A DNA stretch of 64,000 bases, from NCBI GenBank assembly GCA_009469585.1, contig SSXW01000020.1, forward strand, positions 1-64,000, read 5' to 3'. Position 1 is the first letter of the stretch. The number at the start of each line of letters is the position of its first letter. The notes under the pieces are model-generated. The model saw nothing but the letters and a program-made list of their open reading frames with translations, was not told where the DNA came from and did no database searches. The position numbers and the translations under genes are program-made. This stretch comes from Dechloromonas sp. Dech2017 (GTDB taxonomy: Bacteria > Pseudomonadota > Gammaproteobacteria > Burkholderiales > Rhodocyclaceae). Shown in pieces: positions 50,198 to 58,470 of the stretch.

Positions 50198-50980
50198 TCA
50201 TGTGCTACGCCTCAGCTTGTAGTTGATCGGGACGACCACCTGGATTTCGTTGCCGTCGAGCGACTCGGGCAAGGGCGGCAACACGCCGAAGGATTCGATC
50301 AGGGCCTGGGCGTGGCGGTCGAGGACGTCGAAGCCGCTCGAGCGGTCGAGCGCAACGCCGAGCAGGTTGCCCTTGCGGGCGACCTTCAGGCGCAGGCGGA
50401 CTTCGCCTTCCCAGCCGCGCAGGGCGGCAAGGCGCGGATAGTCGTGGCGGCCGGCGAAGAGATCGGTCAGCTGCTGGCGGTAACGGTCGAGGGACTCCCG
50501 GCTGTTCGGACCAGGAGCGCTGGGCGCCGGGGCCGCCACAGCGACGGCAACCGGCGGCGGAGCAGGTTCGGCCGGCCCGGCGGACGGCGCTATCGGAGCC
50601 ACCGGGGCTACGGCGACCGGCGACGGGGCCGCCACGGCGACCACCCGGCTGTCCGGCCGGGTGGTCGCTGCCGGCGCGATGGCCGGCCCGGCACGCTTGA
50701 CCACGGACGGAGCGGGCTGCTCCACCGGCGGCACCTTGGGCCGGGCCTTCTCGGGGACGGCGGGCGGGGCGACGGGGGCCACGGCCGGCGGTCCGGATTC
50801 GATGCTGCTGAGCAGGCGGAGGGTCGCCGTGATCGGCGGCAAGGTGATGCCTTGCGTCGGGCGCTCCCAGGGAACGACGAGCAGCAGCGTGGCGTGGAGG
50901 ACAGCGGAAATTCCGAGAATTGCCCAGAATTTCCGGTCGACCGCGGGAATCGGCCTGATCTCGATGATGGCCGGCGTCAT
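50198..50980 (-). CDS. tonB: Second TonB protein (alcohol-oxidation island)
   Basis: A 260-residue TonB-like protein. It has an N-terminal anchor (FWAILGISAVLHATLLLVV), a long Pro/Ala/Val-rich spacer (about 55-170) and a C-terminal TonB_C domain (RLAALRGWEGEVRLRLKVARKGNLLGVALDRSSGF). No exbB/exbD nearby, so it would use the motor encoded at 10.8-12 kb or another. Co-transcribed with the metallohydrolase, probably serving the receptor at 58.5-60.8 kb. Confidence 0.85.
   Translation of the reverse strand: MTPAIIEIRPIPAVDRKFWAILGISAVLHATLLLVVPWERPTQGITLPPITATLRLLSSIESGPPAVAPVAPPAVPEKARPKVPPVEQPAPSVVKRAGPAIAPAATTRPDSRVVAVAAPSPVAVAPVAPIAPSAGPAEPAPPPVAVAVAAPAPSAPGPNSRESLDRYRQQLTDLFAGRHDYPRLAALRGWEGEVRLRLKVARKGNLLGVALDRSSGFDVLDRHAQALIESFGVLPPLPESLDGNEIQVVVPINYKLRRST
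50911..50944 (-). repeat. Dispersed 34-bp repeat, copy 16
   Basis: GCGGTCGACCGGAAATTCTG then GGCAATTCTCGGAA, covering the membrane-anchor codons 13-24 of the second tonB. Confidence 0.65.
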
Positions 50981-50982
50981 GC

Positions 50983-51936
50983 TCAGCGTCCCTCCAGCGC
51001 CCGTTGCTCGGCAGCCGGGAACAGGTGGCCGACCGAGCGCCGGTATTCCGTCTGCGCCACCGGCATGTCGGCGAAGCGGGGCGGCAGCGGCCGGGCCAGC
51101 GTGTCGTTCATGTCCAGCCCGTTGCGCGCCGCCTCGTCCATGGTGGCGGTCAGCCAGTTCAGCCAGGCCCGGGTCTGGGCGATGGGCGCGGCGTCGCCGG
51201 CCACTTCACCGTGTCCGGGCAGCAGGACCTTGAAACCGGGCTGGCGGGTCAGGCCGTCGAGCTGGTCGAGGGCCTTCAGCCAGTGGCCGACGTCGGCATG
51301 CGGCGTGGTCGGCGCCCGGCCGTTGAAGACCAGGTCGCCGGCGAAAACCACGCCGCTGGCCTCGTCGACGACCACCAGGTCGGCCCCGGTGTGGCCGTCG
51401 AGGGCGACCAGGCGCAGGCGGCGCCCGGCCACCTCGAGCGCCCCCCCGGCCAGGGTCCGGTTCGGCACGCGGACCTCGGTACCCTTCATCCAGTCGCCGC
51501 TCATCCGGAACAGGTTTTCGGCAAAGGCGTCGCCGTCGCGGGCGATGCCGTCACGGGTCTCGGCCAGAGCACCGATCGGCACATCGGCGAAGGCCTGGTT
51601 GCCGAGAAAATGGTCGGGGTGGTGATGGGTGTTGATGACCAGGGCCAGCGGCTTGTCGGTCACCTTGGCGATGGCCTGGCGCATCTGCTGGCCATAGCGC
51701 AGCGACGGTCCGCTGTCGATGACGATGACGCCAGCCCGGCCGACGATGAAGGCGGTGTTGACGATATTGCCGCCGTTATCGGTATCGAAATCGGCCGTCC
51801 GGCCGATGAAGGCGTAGACGTCGGGGGCGATCGGCCGGGCCTTGAGGCGATAGTCGAAATCGGCCGCCGCAGCCAGCCCCGCCCAGGCCAGCAGCATCAG
51901 CGAGAGCCCGCGCAGGGCCGCGCTGGCCCGCCTCAT
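50983..51936 (-). CDS. Quinoprotein relay zinc metallohydrolase (MBL fold)
   Basis: A 317-residue exported metallo-beta-lactamase-fold protein with a signal peptide (LMLLAWAGLAAA). Metal ligands lie in NTHHHPDHFLG, LDGHTGADLVV and LLPGHGEV. It resembles the 'quinoprotein relay system zinc metallohydrolase' family (TIGR04558) found with PQQ dehydrogenases and SoxYZ-like carriers. The ATG overlaps the carrier stop. The reaction is not established. Confidence 0.87.
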   Translation of the reverse strand: MRRASAALRGLSLMLLAWAGLAAAADFDYRLKARPIAPDVYAFIGRTADFDTDNGGNIVNTAFIVGRAGVIVIDSGPSLRYGQQMRQAIAKVTDKPLALVINTHHHPDHFLGNQAFADVPIGALAETRDGIARDGDAFAENLFRMSGDWMKGTEVRVPNRTLAGGALEVAGRRLRLVALDGHTGADLVVVDEASGVVFAGDLVFNGRAPTTPHADVGHWLKALDQLDGLTRQPGFKVLLPGHGEVAGDAAPIAQTRAWLNWLTATMDEAARNGLDMNDTLARPLPPRFADMPVAQTEYRRSVGHLFPAAEQRALEGR

Positions 51937-52703
51937 GGCGCTATCCTCGCCGTGAAGGCGTTGCCGTTGTTGTCGCGGCCGCTGGCCTCGACCGGGCCGC
52001 TCGCCGCGTCGCGTTGCAGCGTGAACACCGGGTTCTCGCTGACCGGCTCGTAGGGCTGGACGCGCATCAGGCGCTTGCCGGCGGCATCGGTGATGTTGAC
52101 TTCCTCGAGGTGGAAGGCCGGCGTGCCGGCGACCAGGCCGGTATCCATGGGGTGCACGATGCGCAGGCGGATGCGCCCGGCGTTGGGGCCTTCGCTCCAC
52201 TGGCGGCCGCTCACCTCGTTGAGGCGCTTCTGCCATTCGGGCGAGACGGCGGCCGCCGAGGGCGCCGTGCACCCGCCGCCCACCGTGTTGACCCAGGTGC
52301 CGCCGACATGCCAGACGCCGTCGGCCGTCCGTACCGCGGCGCGCACCGGCGAGGATTGCTGCAGCTTGATGCGAAAGCCGAGAAAGGCAGGCGCCGCATC
52401 CGGGTAGAAGCGCAGTACCTGGACGATGGGATTGAAATCGGCGAAGACCAGCACCTCGACGACACCGGGCAGGGCCGTCGCATCGACGCTGACCGGCACC
52501 TGCATCGGATTCTCGGCGGTGGACGGCGCCACTACCTTGACCCGCGGGTCGAACAGCACGGGCGCCCCGGCCAGCATCGACTTGTGCATGTCGGCCCAGC
52601 GCGCCGAGGCCAGCGGATCGCCTTCGTCGCGCAAGGCGGCGGCATCGGCCGGCGACATCAGCGCGGCGAGCGCGATGGCGGCTATGGTCAGGGGGAATTT
52701 CAT
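51933..52703 (-). CDS. Fused SoxYZ-like carrier protein
   Basis: A 256-residue exported protein with a SoxY-like domain ending in the swinging-arm type motif GGGCTAPS (about residue 145). A SoxZ-like domain (RLRIVHPMDTGL, PAFHLEEVNIT, NPVFTLQ) is fused to it. It belongs to the quinoprotein dehydrogenase-associated SoxYZ-like family (TIGR04557). ATG at 52703 with GGAGAGAG upstream is preferred over TTG at 52718. It heads an operon with metallohydrolase, tonB and kinase genes. Confidence 0.88.
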   Translation of the reverse strand: MKFPLTIAAIALAALMSPADAAALRDEGDPLASARWADMHKSMLAGAPVLFDPRVKVVAPSTAENPMQVPVSVDATALPGVVEVLVFADFNPIVQVLRFYPDAAPAFLGFRIKLQQSSPVRAAVRTADGVWHVGGTWVNTVGGGCTAPSAAAVSPEWQKRLNEVSGRQWSEGPNAGRIRLRIVHPMDTGLVAGTPAFHLEEVNITDAAGKRLMRVQPYEPVSENPVFTLQRDAASGPVEASGRDNNGNAFTARIAP

Positions 52704-52851
52704 CCAGTCTCTCTCCAATTCTTGCCTGCTCGGCTTTTATTGGACAGCAATGTGCAAACGGCGTGCCAATTGGCCAAGGGCGCCATAAACGCCCCGCCAC
52801 ACCCCTTGACCGGCCGCTCGCTGCGAATCTGTCACCTCCCCGCAACACCCG

Positions 52852-52874
52852 ATGTGCTCAACATTGGAGCACAT
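52852..52874. promoter_or_regulatory. Palindromic activator-site candidate
   Basis: Eight-bp arms ATGTGCTC and GAGCACAT around AACATTG. It lies about 107 bp upstream of the sigma-54 promoter, a normal distance for an enhancer-binding protein site. Confidence 0.6.
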
Positions 52875-52980
52875 GGTTACAATTGAAACACGCGATCAAC
52901 ACATGACCAACCGGCCGAAAAGCCCGCCAAATCATGGATAACCCCAAAAAAATTGGGGCTGTAGCCAGGCTCACAGGCAC

Positions 52981-52997
52981 TTGGCACAGCACTTGCA
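52981..52997 (+). promoter_or_regulatory. Sigma-54 promoter of the lanthanide-type dehydrogenase
   Basis: TTGGCACAGCACTTGCA matches the -24/-12 consensus TTGGCAC-N5-TTGCA with GG (52983-52984) and GC (52995-52996) at the right distance. Confidence 0.75.
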
Positions 52998-53128
52998 GAT
53001 CGGCTAGCTTGCCAGTGGGCCAATTCAGGGAATGGAAGGTGGCTCGCCGGCATGTCATTCCGATCTGTCGACCTGCCTTAGGGAGGGTTTGCCGAGTAGG
53101 AACCATTGGATAAACAAGGAGACAATCC

Positions 53129-54907
53129 ATGCATAGTCATACCCCAAAGCGGAGTGCCATCACACTCGCGCTGATCGCCGCAGCCGTCATCGGCAGCGGT
53201 TCGGCCCAGGCCGGCGTAACCGATGCCGACATCGTCAATGACGCCAAGACCCCGGGCGACGTCGTCAGCTTCGGCATCGGCACGCAAGGTCAGCGCTTCA
53301 GCACGTCCACCAAGATCAATACCAACACCGTCAAGAACCTGGTTCCCGCCTGGTCGATGTCCTTCGGTGGCGAAAAGCAGCGCGGTCAGGAATCGCAGCC
53401 GGTCATCGCCAACGGCAAGATGTTCGTCACCGCCTCCTACAGCCGCCTGTTCGCCATCGACGCCAAGTCGGGCAAGAAGCTGTGGAAGTACGAGCACCGC
53501 CTGCCGGACGGCATCATGCCGTGCTGCGACGTGATCAACCGCGGTGCCGCCCTGTACGGCAACCTGGTCATCTTCGCGACCCTCGACGCCCAGCTGGTCG
53601 CCCTCGACCAGGAAACCGGAAAGGTCGTCTGGAAGGAAAAGCTCGGTGACTACGCTGCCGGCTACTCCGCCACGGCCGCCCCGATCATTGCCAAGGGCAA
53701 GCTGATCACCGGCGTTTCCGGTGGCGAATTCGGCATCGTCGGCCGCATCGACGCCCGCGATCCGATGACCGGCAAGCTGGTGTGGACCCGTCCGACCGTC
53801 GAAGGCCACATGGGCTATCGCTACGACAAGGACGGCAAGGAAATGGAAAACGGCATTTCCGGCACGACCAACGCCACCTGGAAGGGTGACCTCTGGCAAA
53901 CCGGCGGCGCAGCCACCTGGAACGGCGCCACCTACGATCCGGAAACCAACCTGATCTTCGCCGGCACCGGCAACCCGGCCCCGTGGAACAGCCACCTGCG
54001 CCCGGGCGACAACCTCTTCTCGTCCTCCACCGTCGCCATCGACGCCGACACCGGCAAGATCGCCTGGCATTACCAGAATACCCCGCACGACGGCTGGGAC
54101 TTCGACGGCGTGAACGAATTCGTTTCCTTCGACTTCAAGGATCCGAAGACCGGCAAGGTCATCAAGGCCGGCGGCAAGGCCGACCGTAACGGTTTCTTCT
54201 TCGTCAACGACCGGACCAACGGCAAGCTGCTCAACGCCTTCCCCTTCGTCAAGCAGATCACCTGGGCTACCGGCTACAACCTGGAAACCGGCCGTCCGAA
54301 CTACATCGAAGAAGGCCGCCCGGGCGATCCGGCAGCCGGCGCCGATGGCAAGAAGGGCAAGGTCGTCTTCTCGGCTCCGTCCTTCCTCGGTGGCAAGAAC
54401 CAGCAGCAAATGGCCTACAGCCCGCAGACCGGCCTCTTCTACGTGCCGGCCAACGAGTGGGGCATGGACATCTGGAACGAGCCGGTTTCCTACAAGAAGG
54501 GCGCTGCCTACTTGGGCGCCGGCTTCACCATCAAGGCCCTGCATGACGACCACATCGGCGTGCTGCGCGCTGTCGACCCGGCCACCGGCAAGATCGTCTG
54601 GGAAAACAAGAACTACGCCCCGCTCTGGGGTGGCGTGCTGACCACCGCCGGCGGCCTGGTTTTCTACGGAACGCCTGAAGGCTACCTGAAGGGCGTCGAC
54701 GCCAAGACCGGCAAGGAACTGTGGTCCTTCCAGACCGGTACTGGCATCGTTGCACCGCCGGTCAGCTGGGAACAGGATGGCGAGCAGATGATCGCCGTGA
54801 CCACCGGCTGGGGCGGCGCCGTGCCGCTGTGGGGTGGCGACGTTGCCAAGCGCGTGAACTACCTCGAACAGGGTGGTTCCGTGTGGGTCTTCAAGCTGCA
54901 CAAGTAA
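53129..54907 (+). CDS. pedH: PQQ alcohol dehydrogenase, lanthanide type
   Basis: A 592-residue periplasmic quinoprotein that oxidises alcohols to aldehydes. It has a signal peptide (VIGSGSAQA), an eight-bladed propeller and the vicinal disulfide Cys132-Cys133 (PCCDVINRG). Metal/PQQ-site residues are Glu200, Asn282 and catalytic Asp324. Asp326, two residues after the catalytic Asp (WDFDGVNE), marks lanthanide-dependent enzymes (XoxF, ExaF, PedH). Length matches PedH. A sigma-54-type promoter lies upstream. The Ca2+ counterpart is encoded at 56.3-58.2 kb. Confidence 0.92.
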   Translation: MHSHTPKRSAITLALIAAAVIGSGSAQAGVTDADIVNDAKTPGDVVSFGIGTQGQRFSTSTKINTNTVKNLVPAWSMSFGGEKQRGQESQPVIANGKMFVTASYSRLFAIDAKSGKKLWKYEHRLPDGIMPCCDVINRGAALYGNLVIFATLDAQLVALDQETGKVVWKEKLGDYAAGYSATAAPIIAKGKLITGVSGGEFGIVGRIDARDPMTGKLVWTRPTVEGHMGYRYDKDGKEMENGISGTTNATWKGDLWQTGGAATWNGATYDPETNLIFAGTGNPAPWNSHLRPGDNLFSSSTVAIDADTGKIAWHYQNTPHDGWDFDGVNEFVSFDFKDPKTGKVIKAGGKADRNGFFFVNDRTNGKLLNAFPFVKQITWATGYNLETGRPNYIEEGRPGDPAAGADGKKGKVVFSAPSFLGGKNQQQMAYSPQTGLFYVPANEWGMDIWNEPVSYKKGAAYLGAGFTIKALHDDHIGVLRAVDPATGKIVWENKNYAPLWGGVLTTAGGLVFYGTPEGYLKGVDAKTGKELWSFQTGTGIVAPPVSWEQDGEQMIAVTTGWGGAVPLWGGDVAKRVNYLEQGGSVWVFKLHK

Positions 54908-54946
54908 GCAATCTCGGCCCGGGGGCGCTGCGGCGCCCCCTCGCCC

Positions 54947-54982
54947 AAACGGCGCGTCGGCTTCGGCCTGCGCGCCGTTTTT
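54947..54982 (+). terminator. Terminator after the lanthanide-type dehydrogenase
   Basis: Stem ACGGCGCG / CGCGCCGT with a structured 14-nt loop and T5. Another GC-rich hairpin (GGGGGCGC / GCGCCCCC, 54921-54940) stands just before it. Confidence 0.8.
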
Positions 54983-55028
54983 GCGTCGACGCGCCGGGCC
55001 GTGCTCCCGACGCCGCCAGCCGGCGGCT

Positions 55029-55054
55029 CTTGCCCGTTTTCGGCAGTCGACCGT
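55029..55054 (-). repeat. Dispersed 34-bp repeat, copy 17 (degenerate)
   Basis: ACGGTCGACTGCCG, A4, CGGGCAAG in the short gap between convergent genes. Confidence 0.5.
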
Positions 55055-55075
55055 CAGCACGCACGCCCCGTCTCC

Positions 55076-55591
55076 TTACTTGCCCACGCCCGGCCGGATC
55101 GGCGTCGTGCGGGCCTGCACCTCGATGAAGGCCTGGATGGCCCAGGCCAGTTCCTGCGCCAGAACCTCGCCCCAGGGCGGCATGTGTACGACCCCGATGA
55201 TGATCTTCCCGTCGCGCACGGTCTTGGCGAAATAGGCGTCGTTGTCGGCCATGCAGCGCGCCTTCAGTGCCGTATCGGCGATGCGCCGGCAGCCCCGGTC
55301 GAGATTGCGCAGATCGGGCGCCGGCGCCGCGTTGGTCGCCGCATCGGCACCGTGGCAGCGGGCGCACGACTGGTTGAAGGCGCTGCGCCCGATGGGCAGC
55401 GCTTCCGGCAGGTTGCGGTAGGGATTGGTGTCGCGCCAGAGGTGGCCGAGCGGCGGCAGCGCCGAATAATCGACAGCGGGCGGCGTGGCCACTTCGGTCG
55501 CCGCGACGCTGGCGGCCAACAGCATGCACCAGGCCCCAATCGACAGGGATTTAAAGGATGGGACGATCACAGCGCGCCCTCCGCCGGACAT
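55076..55591 (-). CDS. pedF: Cytochrome c550 PedF
   Basis: A 171-residue exported c-type cytochrome with CARCH (Cys76, Cys79, His80) and a Met ligand in VVHMPPWGE. The sequence fits the PedF-type c550 family that takes electrons from PQQ ethanol dehydrogenases. The start overlaps the end of the pentapeptide-repeat gene by 25 nt. Confidence 0.88.
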   Translation of the reverse strand: MSGGGRAVIVPSFKSLSIGAWCMLLAASVAATEVATPPAVDYSALPPLGHLWRDTNPYRNLPEALPIGRSAFNQSCARCHGADAATNAAPAPDLRNLDRGCRRIADTALKARCMADNDAYFAKTVRDGKIIIGVVHMPPWGEVLAQELAWAIQAFIEVQARTTPIRPGVGK

Positions 55592-56139
55592 TGCTTGCAG
55601 CCCTCGTAGCTCGAATCCTCGAATACCGTGAAACGGCGGTAGCTACCGCTCAGGTCGGCATCGCGGAAATCGACGGTGAAAAACTTGGCCTCCTGCAGAT
55701 TGGCATCGACCAGCTTGACCCGCTCGAACTTGGCGAAGTTGGCCTTGGCCGCCTCGAGGTTGGCCGCGGTCAGGTCGGCGCCGCTCAGGTCGGCGCGGTA
55801 CAGGCGGGCGAACTCGAGGTCGGCGCCGATCAGCTTGGCGTCGCGCAGGGTCGCGGTGGCCAGCAGCGCCTTGTTCAGGCGGGCGCCGGTCAGGTTGGCG
55901 CCATCGAGATGGGCGCCGGCCAGGTTGGCGTTGCGCAGGTCGGCACGCGCCAGGTTGGCGCCGCGCAGGTCGGCCCCGGCCAGATTCTGGTTGGCCAGAT
56001 TGGCGTGGCGCAGATCCGCCCCCGGGCAGCGGGCATGCGGCCAGATGCCGCAGCCGTTGATGACCAGCGGCTCGAAGGGCTCGGCGGCGATCGCTACGGT
56101 CGACCCGAAAAAAATGGCAAAAATGAAATGTCTGGGCAT
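55567..56139 (-). CDS. Exported pentapeptide-repeat protein
   Basis: A 190-residue protein with a signal peptide (FIFAIFFGSTVAIAA) and about 20 pentapeptide repeats of the A(D/N)LXX type (ADLRHANLANQNLAGADLRG onward) forming a right-handed beta-helix. The C-terminus has CKQC. A similar gene stands between pedE and pedF in Pseudomonas putida. Role unknown. Most of the signal peptide is encoded by a repeat copy. Confidence 0.9.
   Translation of the reverse strand: MPRHFIFAIFFGSTVAIAAEPFEPLVINGCGIWPHARCPGADLRHANLANQNLAGADLRGANLARADLRNANLAGAHLDGANLTGARLNKALLATATLRDAKLIGADLEFARLYRADLSGADLTAANLEAAKANFAKFERVKLVDANLQEAKFFTVDFRDADLSGSYRRFTVFEDSSYEGCKQCPAEGAL
56096..56129 (+). repeat. Dispersed 34-bp repeat, copy 18
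   Basis: ACGGTCGACCCG, A7, TGGC, A5, TGAAAT, covering codons 4-15 of the pentapeptide-repeat gene, antisense to it. Confidence 0.8.
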
Positions 56140-56282
56140 TGTTGTCGCTCGAATCTGGGTTCTATCGGCGAGCTCCCCGACTCAGGCAGTGTCCATCATC
56201 CACCGCCCAGCCTCGCTCGGAGGCGAGCCGAAGGCTGGGGGAATCCAGCCTTCGGCGGGAACGCTCGGAGCGAAAAGCTCGC

Positions 56283-58154
56283 TCAGTTCTTCAGCGACTT
56301 CGGCAGCTTGAAGACCCACATCGAGCCGCCCTGCGTCACCTGCTTGGTCAGGTCGGCCATGTCGCCACCCCACAGCGGCACGGCACCGCCGTAGCCGGAC
56401 TGGATGCCGACGTACTGCTCGCCGTCCATTTCCCAGGTGATCGGCACGGAAACCACGCCGGAGCCGGTCTGGAACCTCCACAGCTCCTTGCCGTTCTTGG
56501 CATCGAAAGCCTTGACGTAGCCGTCCGAGGTACCGGTGAACAACAGACCGCCAGCGGTGGTCATGGTACCGGCCCACAGCGGGAATTTCTCCTTGTGTTC
56601 CCAGACGATCTTGCCGGTCTTCGGATCCATGGCGCGCAGCGTGCCGACGTGGTCGTCGAACAGGCGCTTGATGCGGAAGCCCTGGCCGAGGTAGGCCGAG
56701 CCGGCCTTGTAGGTCAGTTTTTCGGTCCAGTAGTCCATCGCCCAGTGGTTGGCCGGGATGTAGAACAATCCGGTCTGCTGGCTGTAGCTCATCGGCATCC
56801 AGTTGGTACCGCCCAGGAAGGGTGGCGAAACGAAGATCGATTCACCCTTGTCGGCACCCTCCTTCGGCTTCGGCGGATGCTGGCCGTCGACGATGTTCGG
56901 CTTGCCGGTCTGCAGGTTCCAGCTCTTCGCCCAGGTGATGCCGTCGACGAAGGGCCAGGCGGCGAGCAGCGAGGTCGGCTTGTTCGGGTAGCCGGCGCCG
57001 TTGGTCAGCTTCTCGCGGTCGGTCACGAAGAAATAGCCGTTGCGGTCGGCGTGGGCCGAGGCCTTGACCAGCTTGCCACTCTTCGGATCCTTGTACTCGA
57101 ACAAAACCACCGAGTTGTTGCCGGAGAAGTCCCAGGCGTCGTTCGGCGTGTGCTGGAAGAAGCCCTTCAGCTCGCCGGTGCTGGCGTCCACGTAAGCCTG
57201 GCCGGAGGTGAACAGGCTGTCCCAGTTGCGCGGATCGTCGCCTTCCTTGGTCCGGTGCCAGGTGTTCCACGGCGCCGGGTTGCCGGTGCCGATGACCACC
57301 ATGTTCTTGTCCACATCGTAGCTCGCCGTCTGCCACGGGGCGCCGCCGCCGTGGTTCCAGGCATCGACCTTGTTGCCGTCCACACCTTCCGGCCAGCTCG
57401 GCGCCTTGGCATCGCCGGTCGGCGTGCTGTCCTTGCCGTTCAGGCGGCCCATGTGGCCTTCGACCATGGGCCGCGCCCAGACCTCTTCGCCGGTATCGGG
57501 ATCGCGGGCGAACAGGTAGCCGACGACGCCGAATTCGTCACCCGACGAACCATGCACCAGCAGCACCTTGCCGCTCTTCTGGTCTTTGACCACGAAGGGG
57601 GCGCCGGTCATCGTGTAGCCGATCTTGTGGTCGCCGAACTTCTTCTTCCAGACCACCTTGCCAGTGTCCTTGTTGAGGGCGACGATGCTGGCGTCGAGCG
57701 TGCCGAAGTAAATCTTGTCGCCGTAGATGGCGGCGCCCCGGTTGATCACGTCGCAGCAGGGGCGGATATCTTCCGGCAGACGGGCCTCGTATTCCCACAG
57801 GCGCTTGCCGCTGCGGGCGTCGATCGCAAAGATGCGCGAGTAGGAGGCGGTGACGTAGATCACGCCATCGTGCACCAGGGCCTGCGCCTCCTGGCCGCGC
57901 TGCTTCTCGCCGCCGAAGGAGAAACTCCAGGCCGGCACCAGGTGCTCGACGTTCTTGGTATTAACCTTGGCCAGCGGGCTGTAGCGCTGGGCTTTCAGGC
58001 CGAGACCGTAGGACAGCACGTCGGTCGTTGTCTTGTCGTCGTTGAGGATATCTTCCCAGCTGACTGTCTTCGACGCCATGGCCGGCGCACAGAAGCTAGC
58101 CGCGACCAAGGCAGCGATGAGGGTCTGTCGGGTATTGAACCGAATTGAACGCAT
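56283..58154 (-). CDS. exaA: PQQ ethanol dehydrogenase, calcium type
   Basis: A 623-residue quinoprotein, the same length as Pseudomonas aeruginosa ExaA. It has a signal peptide (AASFCAPAMA) and disulfide Cys133-Cys134 (PCCDVINRG). Metal ligands are Glu207 and Asn292, with catalytic Asp342. The residue two after the catalytic Asp is Ser344 (WDFSGNN), as in Ca2+ enzymes such as ExaA/PedE. Its partners pentapeptide protein and PedF follow in the same direction. Confidence 0.93.
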   Translation of the reverse strand: MRSIRFNTRQTLIAALVAASFCAPAMASKTVSWEDILNDDKTTTDVLSYGLGLKAQRYSPLAKVNTKNVEHLVPAWSFSFGGEKQRGQEAQALVHDGVIYVTASYSRIFAIDARSGKRLWEYEARLPEDIRPCCDVINRGAAIYGDKIYFGTLDASIVALNKDTGKVVWKKKFGDHKIGYTMTGAPFVVKDQKSGKVLLVHGSSGDEFGVVGYLFARDPDTGEEVWARPMVEGHMGRLNGKDSTPTGDAKAPSWPEGVDGNKVDAWNHGGGAPWQTASYDVDKNMVVIGTGNPAPWNTWHRTKEGDDPRNWDSLFTSGQAYVDASTGELKGFFQHTPNDAWDFSGNNSVVLFEYKDPKSGKLVKASAHADRNGYFFVTDREKLTNGAGYPNKPTSLLAAWPFVDGITWAKSWNLQTGKPNIVDGQHPPKPKEGADKGESIFVSPPFLGGTNWMPMSYSQQTGLFYIPANHWAMDYWTEKLTYKAGSAYLGQGFRIKRLFDDHVGTLRAMDPKTGKIVWEHKEKFPLWAGTMTTAGGLLFTGTSDGYVKAFDAKNGKELWRFQTGSGVVSVPITWEMDGEQYVGIQSGYGGAVPLWGGDMADLTKQVTQGGSMWVFKLPKSLKN

Positions 58155-58470
58155 TGTTATTTCGTCTCCTATGAATTGGTGTCGCTACGTGCCCGGAAAC
58201 CCGGACCTCCCCATCCGTCTCGACAGGTCGGGCCAGTATAGGAAGCCCCCTCTCGCCGGTCTCGGGAGCTCATCCCCAACGAAGGCGGAAATTGTCCCGG
58301 CGAGCCCGGGCAAATTTCCCGCGCCTCCCTCAGCGCTGCTGCAAAAGACCAGAACCCGGAGAAACCACCGCGCCCCACCCGTACGTGCCGTGGCGACGAA
58401 CCAATGAAAAACGCCCTCCGAAGAGGGCGCTGGACAGGAAACCAGGGAATGTTTCCAAGGAGACTGGGAT
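58155..58470. other. Intergenic region upstream of exaA
   Basis: A 316-bp gap with the exaA promoter (no -24/-12 element seen) and the terminator of the TonB receptor. Otherwise I see no gene. Confidence 0.6.
58407..58430 (-). terminator. Terminator of the TonB receptor gene
   Basis: On the minus strand: CGCCCTC, UUCG-type loop TTCG, GAGGGCG, then T5. Confidence 0.9.

Larger units (their letters stand above)
52704..53128. other. Divergent promoter region of the alcohol-oxidation island
   Basis: A 425-bp gap between the SoxYZ-like operon and the lanthanide-type dehydrogenase gene. It contains the palindrome at 52852-52874 and the sigma-54-type promoter at 52981-52997, with about 130 nt of leader. 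No gene seen. Confidence 0.75.
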
